A DNA stretch of 64,000 nucleotides. Source: Chlamydiota bacterium. Its GTDB lineage: Bacteria; Chlamydiota; Chlamydiia; Chlamydiales; Rhabdochlamydiaceae. Shown in pieces: positions 42,989-51,595 of the stretch; the stretch's first letter is position 1; every line of letters starts with the position of its first letter. The stretch covers positions 1 to 64,000 of the forward strand of contig JAKEHU010000005.1 in the NCBI GenBank assembly GCA_022614855.1. Direction: 5' to 3'. The notes beneath the pieces were generated by a model that made no database searches, was not told where the DNA came from, and saw nothing but the letters and a program-made list of their open reading frames with translations. A program made the translations under genes and the position numbers.

Positions 42989-43013
42989 AATTTATCAATT
43001 TTTTTAACATTCA

Positions 43014-43403
43014 ATGAAAAATAAACATTTTATTCAGAATGTTTTAAAAGAAATCCTTGAAAATTTAGATGCTGATGAGAAAGTCATTTCTCAATATTTT
43101 TCTCCTAATTATATTCAACATGTTGATGGGCATACTTTGAATTATGATGAGTTTGTCCAACACATGAAAAAACAGAAATCAATTCTCCGTTCTGTAAAGG
43201 TGACAATTGATCATTGCGTAGCTGAAGAAAATGGTGTTTCTACAGTCCATAGAGTAGAGGCGATAAAAAAAGATGGAAGAAAATTAATCGTAAAAGTTGT
43301 TGCCTATTTTAAGCTGGAAAATGGAAAAATTACATTGTGCGATGAGTTAACGAAACTATTGACTGGTGAAAAGGAAGATCAGGATATTGGCTCGATGAGA
43401 TAG
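43014..43403 (+). CDS. SnoaL-like (NTF2-fold) protein
   Basis: A 129-residue protein whose pattern VISQYFSPNYIQHVDGHTLN (~25-44) followed by FVQHMKKQK and VVAYFKLENGKITLCDEL (~97) is that of SnoaL/NTF2-fold polyketide-cyclase-like proteins. Such proteins bind small molecules or act as isomerases or hydrolases. It follows the phosphatase fusion by 25 bases and may be co-transcribed. No Shine-Dalgarno is evident. Confidence 0.7.
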   Translation: MKNKHFIQNVLKEILENLDADEKVISQYFSPNYIQHVDGHTLNYDEFVQHMKKQKSILRSVKVTIDHCVAEENGVSTVHRVEAIKKDGRKLIVKVVAYFKLENGKITLCDELTKLLTGEKEDQDIGSMR

Positions 43404-43456
43404 GCTATCAAACAAAGTGGCAGTTTCATGTCTTCATTTCTCCAAAAGAATGATAG

Positions 43457-43681
43457 CTATTCCTTTTCTTTCTGTTTCTTTTCTATTTTAATGGTAGTTT
43501 CTCCCTCTTCTCTGTCGATTTCTATGTAAGATAAAGATCTGATGATCACTACAATTAATAGAAGGACAAAGAAAATTCCTACGGCAATGCTAGGTTTTTT
43601 GCTCCAACGCCTGCTGTAGGGCCAAATTGGCAGAACTGCAATGAATAAGCCAATCACAATAAGTAGTAAAATAATACCCAT
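43457..43681 (-). CDS. Small membrane protein, DUF3309-like
   Basis: 74 residues: a first helix MGIILLLIVIGLFIAVLPIW, the P-x-W-P-Y-S-R segment typical of DUF3309, a second helix (GIFFVLLLIVVIIRSL) and a charged tail (KIEKKQKEKE). Function unknown. AGGGAG lies before the ATG on the minus strand. Converges with the SnoaL-like gene. Confidence 0.65.
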   Translation of the reverse strand: MGIILLLIVIGLFIAVLPIWPYSRRWSKKPSIAVGIFFVLLLIVVIIRSLSYIEIDREEGETTIKIEKKQKEKE

Positions 43682-43768
43682 GATACTCCCTGTAAATAAA
43701 GGTCTTATTTTTCTACATAATCGATTGTTAAAAATTTTTATAGAAAATAATTCTTAAGGAGTGTGTGA

Positions 43769-46663
43769 TTATTTCTGTTCAATAAAAGTTAATTGATCGT
43801 TATCAACAGTAAGATGAAGGGCAATCTTTTTCTTTTCTGAGATGTTTCCTTCTAGAAGAGGGGTGATGAGTTGAGTTACCTGTTTGTGAATCTCATCATT
43901 TATTTCTCGGATGCTCATCTTCTTTTCTCTGTAGATTTGATCAAAATAGTCGATGAGCTTTTCGTCATAGCTAAGAGTAAAGTTTTCTTTAAGAGTTTGG
44001 ATTAGTCGATTCAGTGGCTCTTTTATTAGAGCAGCTTCCGTTCTTGAAAAAGGAATGGTGGCATTAATTCTTTGCTTAAAGGCTTTCCCATACCTGTCTT
44101 TGACAAATTCATTTATCTTTTTTTGATGGTCAAGAAATCGATCTTGAGGATTTTTAATAGAAAGATCATTTAATTCTTCTTGTCCTAGGTTAGAGGTAAG
44201 AATAAAAATGACATTTCTTCGATCTATTTGTTCAGAGATATATTTATTTGTGGAAGCATTATATTCTGTGCGGTTGATCGGAGTTTCCCCAAAAAGTTCT
44301 AAAAATTTATTCGCATATTCAGGAGGAACTTTATCAAATTCTTCTAAAATGACAAAAGAAGTAGGATAGTTTTGAATATAGTTTTTGATTTCTTCCATTA
44401 GCTCTTCTTGATGCTTTTCATTAATATTATTTGGCATGTAAATTCTCAGGGCATATGGATTATTTTTCCCATTGGATTTTAATCCGTACATTTCAGGAAC
44501 GATTTTTGTAAGGAGGGTAGCGGTTTCAGATTTGCCAAATCCAGGAGGACCCGAAAAGAAAAGAACGAGTCCTGGTTTTTGCAGATGGTCTTGAGGGGCA
44601 ATACGCCAGTTTGAAATTGCATTTTGGATTTCTTTTAAAGCTAAATCTTGCCCAAAAATTGCTTCACCTAATTTTTCTTTTAAACGTTGCAATTTTTTAA
44701 ATTCCATAGCTTGAGCAGGGGCAAGCAAGGTGTTAAATTTTGCTTGGAACTGAAGGATAAGATCTTCTTTTTCGATCTTATGAGGGATGAGTTCCAATTT
44801 TTTTTCCTCTTCTTCAATTTTTTCTCCATAAAGGGGGATAAGAACATGGTAGAGCAAAAGGAGTTCTTTTGCTTTTGCAGTGATTTTATCGCTCTTTTTT
44901 CCCTCTTTTCTCAATTTTACCCACTCACGAAAAAGCTCTTCTTTTAACTTCCTTGCTTTGGTAAGTTCTTTGCTGAGAGGTGTGATCTGCCTTAAGATTT
45001 CTTGCTCTTTTTTATATTTTTCTAACTCTTCTTTCCCAGCAGTATTATTTTTAATTGAAACAGGAACTTCATTTTTTTTCATTTCAGCTGCAGAAATGAG
45101 ACTTTGCAAAAGACGGATGAATGTGGAAATTAATTCATGTTCTTCCATTTTTCCTTTAAGTCGGTCAGCCATATTGAGAATCATTTCCGCATGGTTTGGA
45201 GTCAATTTAGCCATATGGATATCAGGAGGATTGAAATAATTAGAAATTAACTTTTTTGCTTCTGAAAGATCAATATGAGGTGCTTCAATGAAGGCGAAAA
45301 AATTTAATAAATTTTTGAGTTGACCGCTCTTCTCAAGATTCTCCTTTTCTTCTTTGTTGATGGTGAATATGCAACGCACATCTCCTTTTTCAATGCTCTG
45401 TACAATCCAAATACGCGGATCATTATTATTAGAAAGGCTGGAAAGATCGTAGTTAATATTAGATAGATCCATGTTTTGAATATGCAAAAGGATGTTTCCT
45501 TGAGATTTAATCTTGCTGACTAATTGCTGCCACAGCTCCAGCTTTGCATTTGAAGTATGTTTGTAAGATAGGTCGCGATAATCGAAGAGCATAATTTGCA
45601 TTGGGGGAAGACCGAATTTTTCTGCTTTTCCCAAACACATGAGTTCAGCTAAGGAGTGGATCACTTCATTTTGAAAAATCTCTTTTGCCCCCCAAATGAT
45701 AAAATTAGCTTTTTCTTTTCCTGATAAGATAAGTTGCAGTTCTCGGAAAAAATTTTGAAAAGAAGATAATAAATGAAGCCCTCGAAAAGGAATTTTTTGA
45801 TTTTCCATTTCCTGTGTGAGGTTTCTTAACCCTTCGATAGTCTGATAAGATAGGTGGTAAAGAAGAAAGAGCAAAATAGTGGCCCCGAAGAGAGTGGCTT
45901 TTGTTCCCAAAACTCCTTCCAAAGGATCTAAAAATAGATAATCTTGATAGGTGATCGAATCTTTAAGAGAACCAATTCCAAACATTCCTAGGATCTTTAA
46001 AATTGCATCTGGAATATGGAATTTTTCCTTCAAAATCGGCTCAGCTATTGCCCATATTCTTTTAAAAACTTGTGGGGCTAAAATCAGATAAAAAAGAGCA
46101 GGAAGGTTCTGCTTATAGATGTCAAAAAGCGTTAAAATGGAGCCTCCTACTTGCGGAGGTTGTAAGAGTGCATAAAAGCGATCCATTTTTTTATTGATGA
46201 ATTCCACGCCATTTGCAGTAAAGTAAAGGGTTTTTTCTTTAGTGGATTGGGTCGCTATCCCACTTTGATCTGCTACAAAAGGAATTTGATCTACTTGTTC
46301 AATCAATTCTTCTGGCGTAATAGAAACGTTTTTTAATAGATTGAACCATTCATAAGGAGATGTCGGCTTTTCCAAATTAATCTCTTTGGCTTGACCCATG
46401 CCACCATTTTTAGCCATCCAGCTCTTGAGAAATGAAAAGGCTTGTGAGGGAGCCATTTGGCCTACAATCTTTTTTAGAGCTTCTTCTAGATTGTTGGTTA
46501 GATCAAACTTTTCTGCTTCCCATCTCCAACTAGTAGAGAATCGATCATAGATAAGCCATCCTATTGCGCTTAATGCAACTGTGCTGATTAGCAGGTAGGT
46601 GGCATTTAAATTTTTTATTACAACATCTGGAATGATACTAAGATAATCAGAATTAATTCTCAT
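43769..46663 (-). CDS. Membrane-anchored ClpB-like AAA+ protein with degenerate first AAA domain
   Basis: 964 residues. Hydrophobic segment at ~25-42 (YLLISTVALSAIGWLIY) and another at ~258-275 (LFGATILLFLLYHLSY). Residues ~315-500 follow the ClpB D1 layout but have lost catalysis: FIIWGAKEIFQNEV replaces Walker A, GNILLHIQNMDLS replaces the Walker B GNIILFIDEIH, and GDVRCIFTINKEE matches GelrCIGATT. A charged coiled coil (~535-635) stands where the ClpB M-domain lies. D2 (~660-960) has IFGQDLALKEI, Walker A FSGPPGFGKSET (~703), Walker B FVILEEFDKVPPE (~768) and sensor-1 IFILTSNLGQEEL. A single-ATPase, membrane-tethered unfoldase is the likely nature; its partner is unknown. Confidence 0.75.
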   Translation of the reverse strand: MRINSDYLSIIPDVVIKNLNATYLLISTVALSAIGWLIYDRFSTSWRWEAEKFDLTNNLEEALKKIVGQMAPSQAFSFLKSWMAKNGGMGQAKEINLEKPTSPYEWFNLLKNVSITPEELIEQVDQIPFVADQSGIATQSTKEKTLYFTANGVEFINKKMDRFYALLQPPQVGGSILTLFDIYKQNLPALFYLILAPQVFKRIWAIAEPILKEKFHIPDAILKILGMFGIGSLKDSITYQDYLFLDPLEGVLGTKATLFGATILLFLLYHLSYQTIEGLRNLTQEMENQKIPFRGLHLLSSFQNFFRELQLILSGKEKANFIIWGAKEIFQNEVIHSLAELMCLGKAEKFGLPPMQIMLFDYRDLSYKHTSNAKLELWQQLVSKIKSQGNILLHIQNMDLSNINYDLSSLSNNNDPRIWIVQSIEKGDVRCIFTINKEEKENLEKSGQLKNLLNFFAFIEAPHIDLSEAKKLISNYFNPPDIHMAKLTPNHAEMILNMADRLKGKMEEHELISTFIRLLQSLISAAEMKKNEVPVSIKNNTAGKEELEKYKKEQEILRQITPLSKELTKARKLKEELFREWVKLRKEGKKSDKITAKAKELLLLYHVLIPLYGEKIEEEEKKLELIPHKIEKEDLILQFQAKFNTLLAPAQAMEFKKLQRLKEKLGEAIFGQDLALKEIQNAISNWRIAPQDHLQKPGLVLFFSGPPGFGKSETATLLTKIVPEMYGLKSNGKNNPYALRIYMPNNINEKHQEELMEEIKNYIQNYPTSFVILEEFDKVPPEYANKFLELFGETPINRTEYNASTNKYISEQIDRRNVIFILTSNLGQEELNDLSIKNPQDRFLDHQKKINEFVKDRYGKAFKQRINATIPFSRTEAALIKEPLNRLIQTLKENFTLSYDEKLIDYFDQIYREKKMSIREINDEIHKQVTQLITPLLEGNISEKKKIALHLTVDNDQLTFIEQK

Positions 46664-46819
46664 TTTATTTAGTTAGATAATGATAATTTATAATTAATTA
46701 TATCAAATTATTATAAATAATTTCATCTAATTTTTTATATAAAAATAGTTAAATTAAAATTTTAATTTAATAATAAGAAGGTTGATTAAAAAAAATGTGT
46801 AGAGTATTTTTCTCTTCTT

Positions 46820-47242
46820 ATGACAAAGAAAAGAGTTCTTACCCTTGCCATGGCGAGAAAAATAGCCGAAGCTGCTGAGCGCAAAGCAGAAGAGTTAAAG
46901 ATCAAAATTGTGGTCTCTATCCTCGATGATGGGGGAAATTTAAAATATTTTCTACGAATGGACGGGACAAGCTATGGGTCTATTCGTATCTCGCAGCTGA
47001 AGGCCAATACCTCGGCAAGCCTTCCTTTGTCTACTAGAGCTCTGGCAGAAAGAAATAGTAAGCTTCCAAATGGTCCCTATGGAGGTGGAGCTATTCCCAA
47101 CATTCTCCTTTTAGGAGGAGGCCTTCCAATCCTGACTTCCGATGGCGACCATCTCGGAGGCATAGGCATTAGCGGTGCCACCCCTGATCTTGATGAGACC
47201 TGTGCCCAAGCGGGTCTAGATGCCATCAAACAAGAGCTCTAA
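46820..47242 (+). CDS. GlcG/HbpS-family (DUF336) protein
   Basis: A 140-residue protein with the family's two halves: VVSILDDGGNLKYFLRMDG (~31) and GGGLPILTSDGDHLGGIGISG (~96-116, first 20 marked). Members bind haem or small molecules and are often linked to glycolate or redox metabolism. No signal peptide. Divergent from the ClpB-like gene across a 157-base AT-rich spacer in which I see no clear element. Confidence 0.85.
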   Translation: MTKKRVLTLAMARKIAEAAERKAEELKIKIVVSILDDGGNLKYFLRMDGTSYGSIRISQLKANTSASLPLSTRALAERNSKLPNGPYGGGAIPNILLLGGGLPILTSDGDHLGGIGISGATPDLDETCAQAGLDAIKQEL

Positions 47243-47330
47243 TTTGAGTTTAATTTTTTTTCATTTGCAAAAAAAATTTCTAAGAAGGTAGCCTTTTTGG
47301 CTTGTTCGTTTTTTATTTAAGTGTATTTTT

Positions 47331-47852
47331 ATGAGTACAGCTTTTGCAAGCATTGTAGAGAAATATTCTGATGACCCAAAGTCACCATCGATTGTAAAAA
47401 ATGAATATCTTGTTCATTGCATTGAAGGGACGAGAAAATACATAAATCCTTATCCTACTAGTAAGGCAACGATAGTCTATAAAGAAAATATCAGCATGTA
47501 TTCCGATGATAAAATTCATCATAGGGGATACAAAGTCTATCATGCTTTGGATTTGATAGAATTCATCTCAACTAAACAAATTTATATAGATTATGGATCT
47601 ATAATGGTTGCGAATAATATTCGATTGCAAGCACCTGAAGTTATTATTGGTTGCAGCGTAGAAAACGAACTTGAAATAACAACAACCATTCTTGCAAGAA
47701 ATAAATTAACTATTCTTGCCAATTTTTTGAAGATTAAAGGTGGGGATATTTTTAAACCCAAAGAATGTCAATTTGCTATTGAAGAAGATATGAATATCTC
47801 GCATCCCGGTAATAAAAATTTAAAATGGCTTGTAGATTTACAAAGTAGGTAA
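47331..47852 (+). CDS. Tandem paralogue family, member 1 (possible beta-helix protein)
   Basis: 173 residues. Shares with the two genes downstream the order [K/E]YS-x-[D/E]...SP-x-[I/V], N-[D/E]-x-YL...CIEG-x-x-KYI, a central YHALDLIEFISTKQIYIDY block, and NNIRLQAPEVIIGCSVENEL followed by TTILARNKLTILANFLKIKG. The repeated I-x-[I/L]-x-[A/S] spacing suggests short stacked beta strands. No signal peptide or known family. Member 1 is the most divergent of the three. Confidence 0.6.
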   Translation: MSTAFASIVEKYSDDPKSPSIVKNEYLVHCIEGTRKYINPYPTSKATIVYKENISMYSDDKIHHRGYKVYHALDLIEFISTKQIYIDYGSIMVANNIRLQAPEVIIGCSVENELEITTTILARNKLTILANFLKIKGGDIFKPKECQFAIEEDMNISHPGNKNLKWLVDLQSR

Positions 47853-47888
47853 AACTTTCTTCTTAAAAATTTTTAAGTTTTTAAATAT

Positions 47889-48054
47889 ATGAACCTATTC
47901 GGAAATTCAAAAAACTGCTTTTTGTGCCTTTTTCCCCATATCTTAGAGCCATTTCTTGGCCTACTTAATTTAAGTATGTCCTGCGAAATGGCTCTAAAAT
48001 CTGTGAAGAAAATTCACCAAAAATCAAATTTTCTGAATTTCCGAATAGGTTCAT
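47889..48054. mobile_element. Miniature palindromic element C
   Basis: Perfect 19-base ends GAACCTATTCGGAAATTCA (47891-47909) and its complement (48034-48052), extended by AT on both sides. An inner palindrome TTAGAGCCATTTC / GAAATGGCTCTAA (47943-47955, 47985-47997) and a central CTTAA/TTAAG make the whole element foldable. It has no credible coding sequence. It occupies the spacer between members 1 and 2 of the paralogue trio. No second copy was seen in this window. Confidence 0.7.
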
Positions 48055-48109
48055 TGAATTCCTTATTTAGATTTTTTATTTGGGGAAAATGTAAAAAAAG
48101 GTAAAATCT

Positions 48110-48637
48110 TTGGATAAAAATCTTAATGCTGCTCCAGTTTACACATACGGTTCTTTTGAAAAATATTCGAGTGAATCTGATTCTCCTTATGTTGTAAGTG
48201 ACGAATACCTGAAGGCATCTATCGAAGGTGAGGTAAAATATTTCCCACCATATTGCAATGGGATTACACTTCCATGTGAATTTGCAGAAAATATTGAAAA
48301 AACTGGGCAGGACCTTCTTGAAATTAGAGAAGCCCTTCATGCCCTAAAAACGATAAAATTGCAGGCAGAAAACATCTTTATTCATTCAAGTGCTATAGTT
48401 GTAGCAAAAGAAATTACATTAATAGCATCTTCCAAAATTATCATTGAGCATTATCAACATCCAATAAAGCCGAATAATATTCGAACAACAGTTTTGGCAA
48501 AACAAATTCTCAATATTGATGCAGATGAATTAATTGTTAATGATGCCGATATCTTTGAACCGCAGACCTATACAATAAAGGTAATATACCGGACCTATAA
48601 TCTAACGCCAACTTCTAAATGGCTTGGGAAAGTATAA
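48110..48637 (+). CDS. Tandem paralogue family, member 2 (possible beta-helix protein)
   Basis: 175 residues from a TTG start; the first part YTYGSFEKYSSESDSPYVVS aligns with member 3 (ENYPLEKYSVEPSSPYILN). EALHALKTIKLQAENIFIHS, AIVVAKEITLIASSKIIIEH and NIRTTVLAKQILNIDADELI follow in the same order as members 1 and 3, ending TPTSKWLGKV. The start is uncertain because no ATG is available nearby. It is flanked by element C upstream and element B downstream. Confidence 0.6.
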   Translation: MDKNLNAAPVYTYGSFEKYSSESDSPYVVSDEYLKASIEGEVKYFPPYCNGITLPCEFAENIEKTGQDLLEIREALHALKTIKLQAENIFIHSSAIVVAKEITLIASSKIIIEHYQHPIKPNNIRTTVLAKQILNIDADELIVNDADIFEPQTYTIKVIYRTYNLTPTSKWLGKV

Positions 48638-48667
48638 AAGCTATTCTTGCAATTCTTTCTGGATTTA

Positions 48668-48838
48668 GAGACTGTTAACGAATTTATTTTCGTCGAGTTT
48701 TTGGGTTATTTTGACCGCTTTTCGACTTCAAACTTGGGGGGTTATATACTCTTATCGATATTGCCCCCTAAGATGTGAATCGAAAATCGGCTCAAAAGAA
48801 CCGAAAAATCGACTGAAACTAAATCCGTTAGCAGTCTC
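48668..48838. mobile_element. Miniature palindromic element B, copy 2
   Basis: 171 bases with ends GAGACTG and CAGTCTC, flanked by direct TTA (48665-48667, 48839-48841). It has the same length as copy 1 at 4011-4181 and shares internal words such as TTTTTGGGTTATTTTGACCG (copy 1: TTTTTGGGATTATTTTGGCC) and GGCTCAAAAGAACC. The ends are less perfect than in copy 1, so it is probably older. It lies between members 2 and 3 of the paralogue trio. Confidence 0.75.
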
Positions 48839-48905
48839 TTAGAGTTTAATTTTTTCTTTATGGGAAAAATATGAAAAGGGATAAAATTTTTGAGTAAAAA
48901 AATAT

Positions 48906-49418
48906 ATGTCTGTTCCACTTTTGGAAAACTATCCTCTTGAAAAATATTCAGTTGAACCTTCTTCTCCATACATTCTAAATGATAAATACTTAGAGAAATG
49001 CATAGAAGGAAAAGAAAAATATATTCCTCCATATCGTCAAGGGATCATACTTCCATATGAATATGGAAAAAATATTGAAAAAAAACAAAATGATCACCTT
49101 GAAATCAGTGGAGCTCTTCACGCTTTAGAAGAGATAAAACTGCAAGCAAAAAAAATCACCATTGGCTCACATGCTGTAATTATAGCAAAGAGAATTACTT
49201 TAGAAGCATCTTCTGCGATCATCATTACATATTGGCAAGATCCAGATGAGCTGAATAGAATTCGAACAACAATTTTGGCCAAAGAAAAATTAACTATTCT
49301 TGCAAATGCATTATTTGTTAATAAAGCGGATATCTTTGAGCCAAAAGAATATACAATAAATGTAAAATCTTGGGGTTATCATACTACGCCGATTTCTGAA
49401 TGGCTTTCGAGAGTATGA
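48906..49418 (+). CDS. Tandem paralogue family, member 3 (possible beta-helix protein)
   Basis: 170 residues beginning MSVPLLENYPLEKYSVEPSS. Conserved blocks: GALHALEEIKLQAKKITIGS, AVIIAKRITLEASSAIIITY, NRIRTTILAKEKLTILANAL, DIFEPKEYTINVKS and TPISEWLSRV. It is closest to member 2. Weak Shine-Dalgarno. Function unknown; repeated duplication suggests selection for copy or variant number. Confidence 0.6.
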   Translation: MSVPLLENYPLEKYSVEPSSPYILNDKYLEKCIEGKEKYIPPYRQGIILPYEYGKNIEKKQNDHLEISGALHALEEIKLQAKKITIGSHAVIIAKRITLEASSAIIITYWQDPDELNRIRTTILAKEKLTILANALFVNKADIFEPKEYTINVKSWGYHTTPISEWLSRV

Positions 49419-49429
49419 AAAATAGATTC

Positions 49430-50527
49430 CTATTTTTCCCAATTGATCACTACTTTAATTTCATCTGGAGAATGGCTTGCAAAAGCTTTTTTAAATTCTG
49501 CATGAGGAAAGCGATTCGTAATCATCTTTTCGACGACCCCTGGCCATTTTTCAACTGCTTTTTGTAGATCTTGAATCCCCTTTTTAAAATGTTGGATGCT
49601 TTCATTGACGCTTCCCACCATAACCTGGTTTTTGAGCACAAGTTTTCGCATTAAGGCTGCTCCATCGATGTCGATGAGTCTTTGATCGCCTGGAACACCA
49701 GTTAAGATGAATATTCCATTGATTCCGAGCAAATTTAAAAGATCGAAATCCAGCTTTGCAATTCCTGCGGCATCAAAAATGAAATCGATGTTGGGATATC
49801 TCTTTTCCAACTCTTCAATTTTCCCCTTCTTTGCATTGAAATATTTACCTCCAATTTCTTTGAGAATTTGGATTCGGGGACTTATTTCATCGACAATATC
49901 TAGACCAATGATTTCACTACTGCGCAAGCGTAGAGCAAGCGCAGCGAGAAGACCGATTGGCCCAAGTCCTGCGATGAGAGCTGTTTTTCCTTGAAAAGGA
50001 TTTTTTAAATAGGGCAAGCGAGCCATTTGGACCATTTCTGCTTCTTCGACTGCTTTTTGCACAACTGACATTGGCTCTGCTAAAACACCAATTTTGCGAA
50101 TGGATTCTGCTACTTTAATCGCATAATTCATCTTATCGACTACATATTCTGCATGGAAGCCATGTCTTCCTTTGATTCCTCTTTCTGTGTAATCTCCTGA
50201 TATGCAAAGGTCGGAGCGGTGGATTTTGCAGGCAAGGCAATGGCTGCATTCTCTTCGCACAGAAATGACGACGAGATCCCCAGGTTTATATTCAGAAACC
50301 CCTTTGCCTATTTCTACGATACGACTCAACATTTCATGGCCGATAATGAGCTCTTTTTCTCCTGGAGGAGCATCTGCTCTTCCTCCTCTTACTTCTTCTC
50401 TATCAGTTCCGCAGATGCCAACTTCTAAAACTTTTACTTTGATTTCATCTGCTGATTGGATAGCTGGTTCTGGCCAGTCCTTCAGTTGAATGGTTGTTGT
50501 TCCTGGAATTAAAGAAATGGCTTTCAT
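49430..50527 (-). CDS. Zinc-dependent dehydrogenase, glucose 1-dehydrogenase type
   Basis: A 365-residue medium-chain dehydrogenase. Catalytic zinc ligands lie in VGICGTDREEVRGG (~35) and IIGHEM (~61). Structural zinc cysteines are in ECSHCLACKIHRSDLC (~93), and the Rossmann block is LIAGLGPIGLLAALAL (~186). CGTDRE...GHE resembles archaeal-type glucose/galactose dehydrogenases. The ATG at 50527 is chosen because it overlaps the msrB stop as ATGA; twelve upstream residues are not family-like. Substrate is inferred. Confidence 0.8.
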   Translation of the reverse strand: MKAISLIPGTTTIQLKDWPEPAIQSADEIKVKVLEVGICGTDREEVRGGRADAPPGEKELIIGHEMLSRIVEIGKGVSEYKPGDLVVISVRRECSHCLACKIHRSDLCISGDYTERGIKGRHGFHAEYVVDKMNYAIKVAESIRKIGVLAEPMSVVQKAVEEAEMVQMARLPYLKNPFQGKTALIAGLGPIGLLAALALRLRSSEIIGLDIVDEISPRIQILKEIGGKYFNAKKGKIEELEKRYPNIDFIFDAAGIAKLDFDLLNLLGINGIFILTGVPGDQRLIDIDGAALMRKLVLKNQVMVGSVNESIQHFKKGIQDLQKAVEKWPGVVEKMITNRFPHAEFKKAFASHSPDEIKVVINWEK

Positions 50528-50946
50528 TGTTTTTGAAATTTTAAGGCAGCAGAATTCAAACAATATCGCTTATAAGAGGGAGGAGGGCCATCGTCAAAGA
50601 CATGGCCGAGATGGCCTTCGCATCTGCTGCAAATGACCTCGATTTTTTTAGGAAACAGACTATAATCTTCTCGATAAGAGACATTTTCGGGAAAAATCGG
50701 CTCGCAATAGCTGGGCCATCCTGTTTTCGAATCATATTTTGCCTTTGAGCTAAAGACAGGAAGATCACAACCTGCGCATAGATAAATTCCCTCTTTTTTT
50801 AGATCGCAATAAGCGTTTTGGTAGGCGTGTTCAGTCCCACTCTTCCGAAGGACTTTGAACTGTTCGGGTGTAAGCCTTTTTTCCCATTCCTTTTCTGATA
50901 AGATTAGCTTCTTTCCATCGAATCGATATTCAGAGGGATAGTTCAT
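50524..50946 (-). CDS. msrB: Peptide-methionine (R)-S-oxide reductase MsrB
   Basis: Repairs methionine-R-sulfoxide. 140 residues, with FKVLRKSGTEHAYQN, the zinc cysteines in LCAGCDLPVF and ICSRCEGHLGHVFDDGP, and KRYCLNSAAL carrying the resolving/catalytic Cys. The ATG at 50946 is chosen; the open frame continues upstream to 51174, but that part is antisense to msrA. Divergent from msrA with 52 bases between the starts. Confidence 0.94.
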   Translation of the reverse strand: MNYPSEYRFDGKKLILSEKEWEKRLTPEQFKVLRKSGTEHAYQNAYCDLKKEGIYLCAGCDLPVFSSKAKYDSKTGWPSYCEPIFPENVSYREDYSLFPKKIEVICSRCEGHLGHVFDDGPPPSYKRYCLNSAALKFQKQ

Positions 50947-50998
50947 TTGACTCTCATTGATAATTGATTTAAAAGAAATATGTATATAAAAACGTTTT

Positions 50999-51595
50999 AT
51001 GATCAATTTGTCAATGAGTATTGGGACTGTTTGTTTTTTTGCAAATGCAGAAGGAAAGGGGTCATCTGGAGGTGAACGACTAGAAAGAGCTACGTTTGCT
51101 GGAGGATGTTTTTGGTGTGTCCAACATGCATTTGACCATGTTTTTGGAGTTGCAACTACAAAAGTAGGCTTCACTGGAGGAGATAAGAAAAACCCAACTT
51201 ATGAAGAGGTTTCCACAGGAACAACCGGACATGTAGAAGCTTTGCAAATCACCTATGACCCCAAAGAGATCAGTTATAAGAAGATTTTGGATATTTATTG
51301 GCACAGCATCGATCCAATACAAAGTGATGGGCAATTTTGCGACATTGGTCCTCAATATCGACCGATCATTTTCTATCACAGTGAAGAGCAAAGGAGATTG
51401 GCAGAAAGGTCAAAAAAGGAGTTGCAAAAATCCCAGCAGAATGGACCGATTTCAGTGGAAATTCTTCCAGCCAAAACGTTTTACCCTGCAGAGGATTATC
51501 ATCAGGAATATTATAAAAAAAGCCCCATTCGATATAAATTTTATCGCGATAATTCTGGCAGAGATAAACGGCTTAAGGAAATTTGGGGAAAATAG
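50999..51595 (+). CDS. msrA: Peptide-methionine (S)-S-oxide reductase MsrA
   Basis: Reduces methionine-S-sulfoxide. 198 residues with the catalytic ATFAGGCFWCVQHAFDHVFG (~31-50) and GFTGG, YDPKEISYKKILDIYW, and AEDYHQEYY (~168). The N-terminal MINLSMSIGTVCFFANA could be a weak signal peptide, which would put it in the periplasm. The 52-base divergent spacer with msrB should hold both promoters (TTGACT at 50948 is a candidate -35). Confidence 0.94.
   Translation: MINLSMSIGTVCFFANAEGKGSSGGERLERATFAGGCFWCVQHAFDHVFGVATTKVGFTGGDKKNPTYEEVSTGTTGHVEALQITYDPKEISYKKILDIYWHSIDPIQSDGQFCDIGPQYRPIIFYHSEEQRRLAERSKKELQKSQQNGPISVEILPAKTFYPAEDYHQEYYKKSPIRYKFYRDNSGRDKRLKEIWGK

Noticed and set aside
43404-43457. 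GCTATCA/TGATAGC inverted repeat between convergent genes as a terminator
   Set aside because: The arms are 7 bases with a 40-base loop and no T-run; too weak to call.
44687-45239. Phe- and Ser-rich frames opposite the ClpB-like gene
   Set aside because: Composition reflects the complement of Lys/Glu-rich coiled coil; no motif or start signal.
47889-48340. Short open frames in and across element C
   Set aside because: They begin in the terminal inverted repeat and run antisense to paralogue member 2; no ribosome site or protein-like pattern.
50947-51174. 76-residue N-terminal extension of MsrB
   Set aside because: It is the antisense of msrA and is cysteine/proline-rich nonsense. The family start is the Met at 50946.
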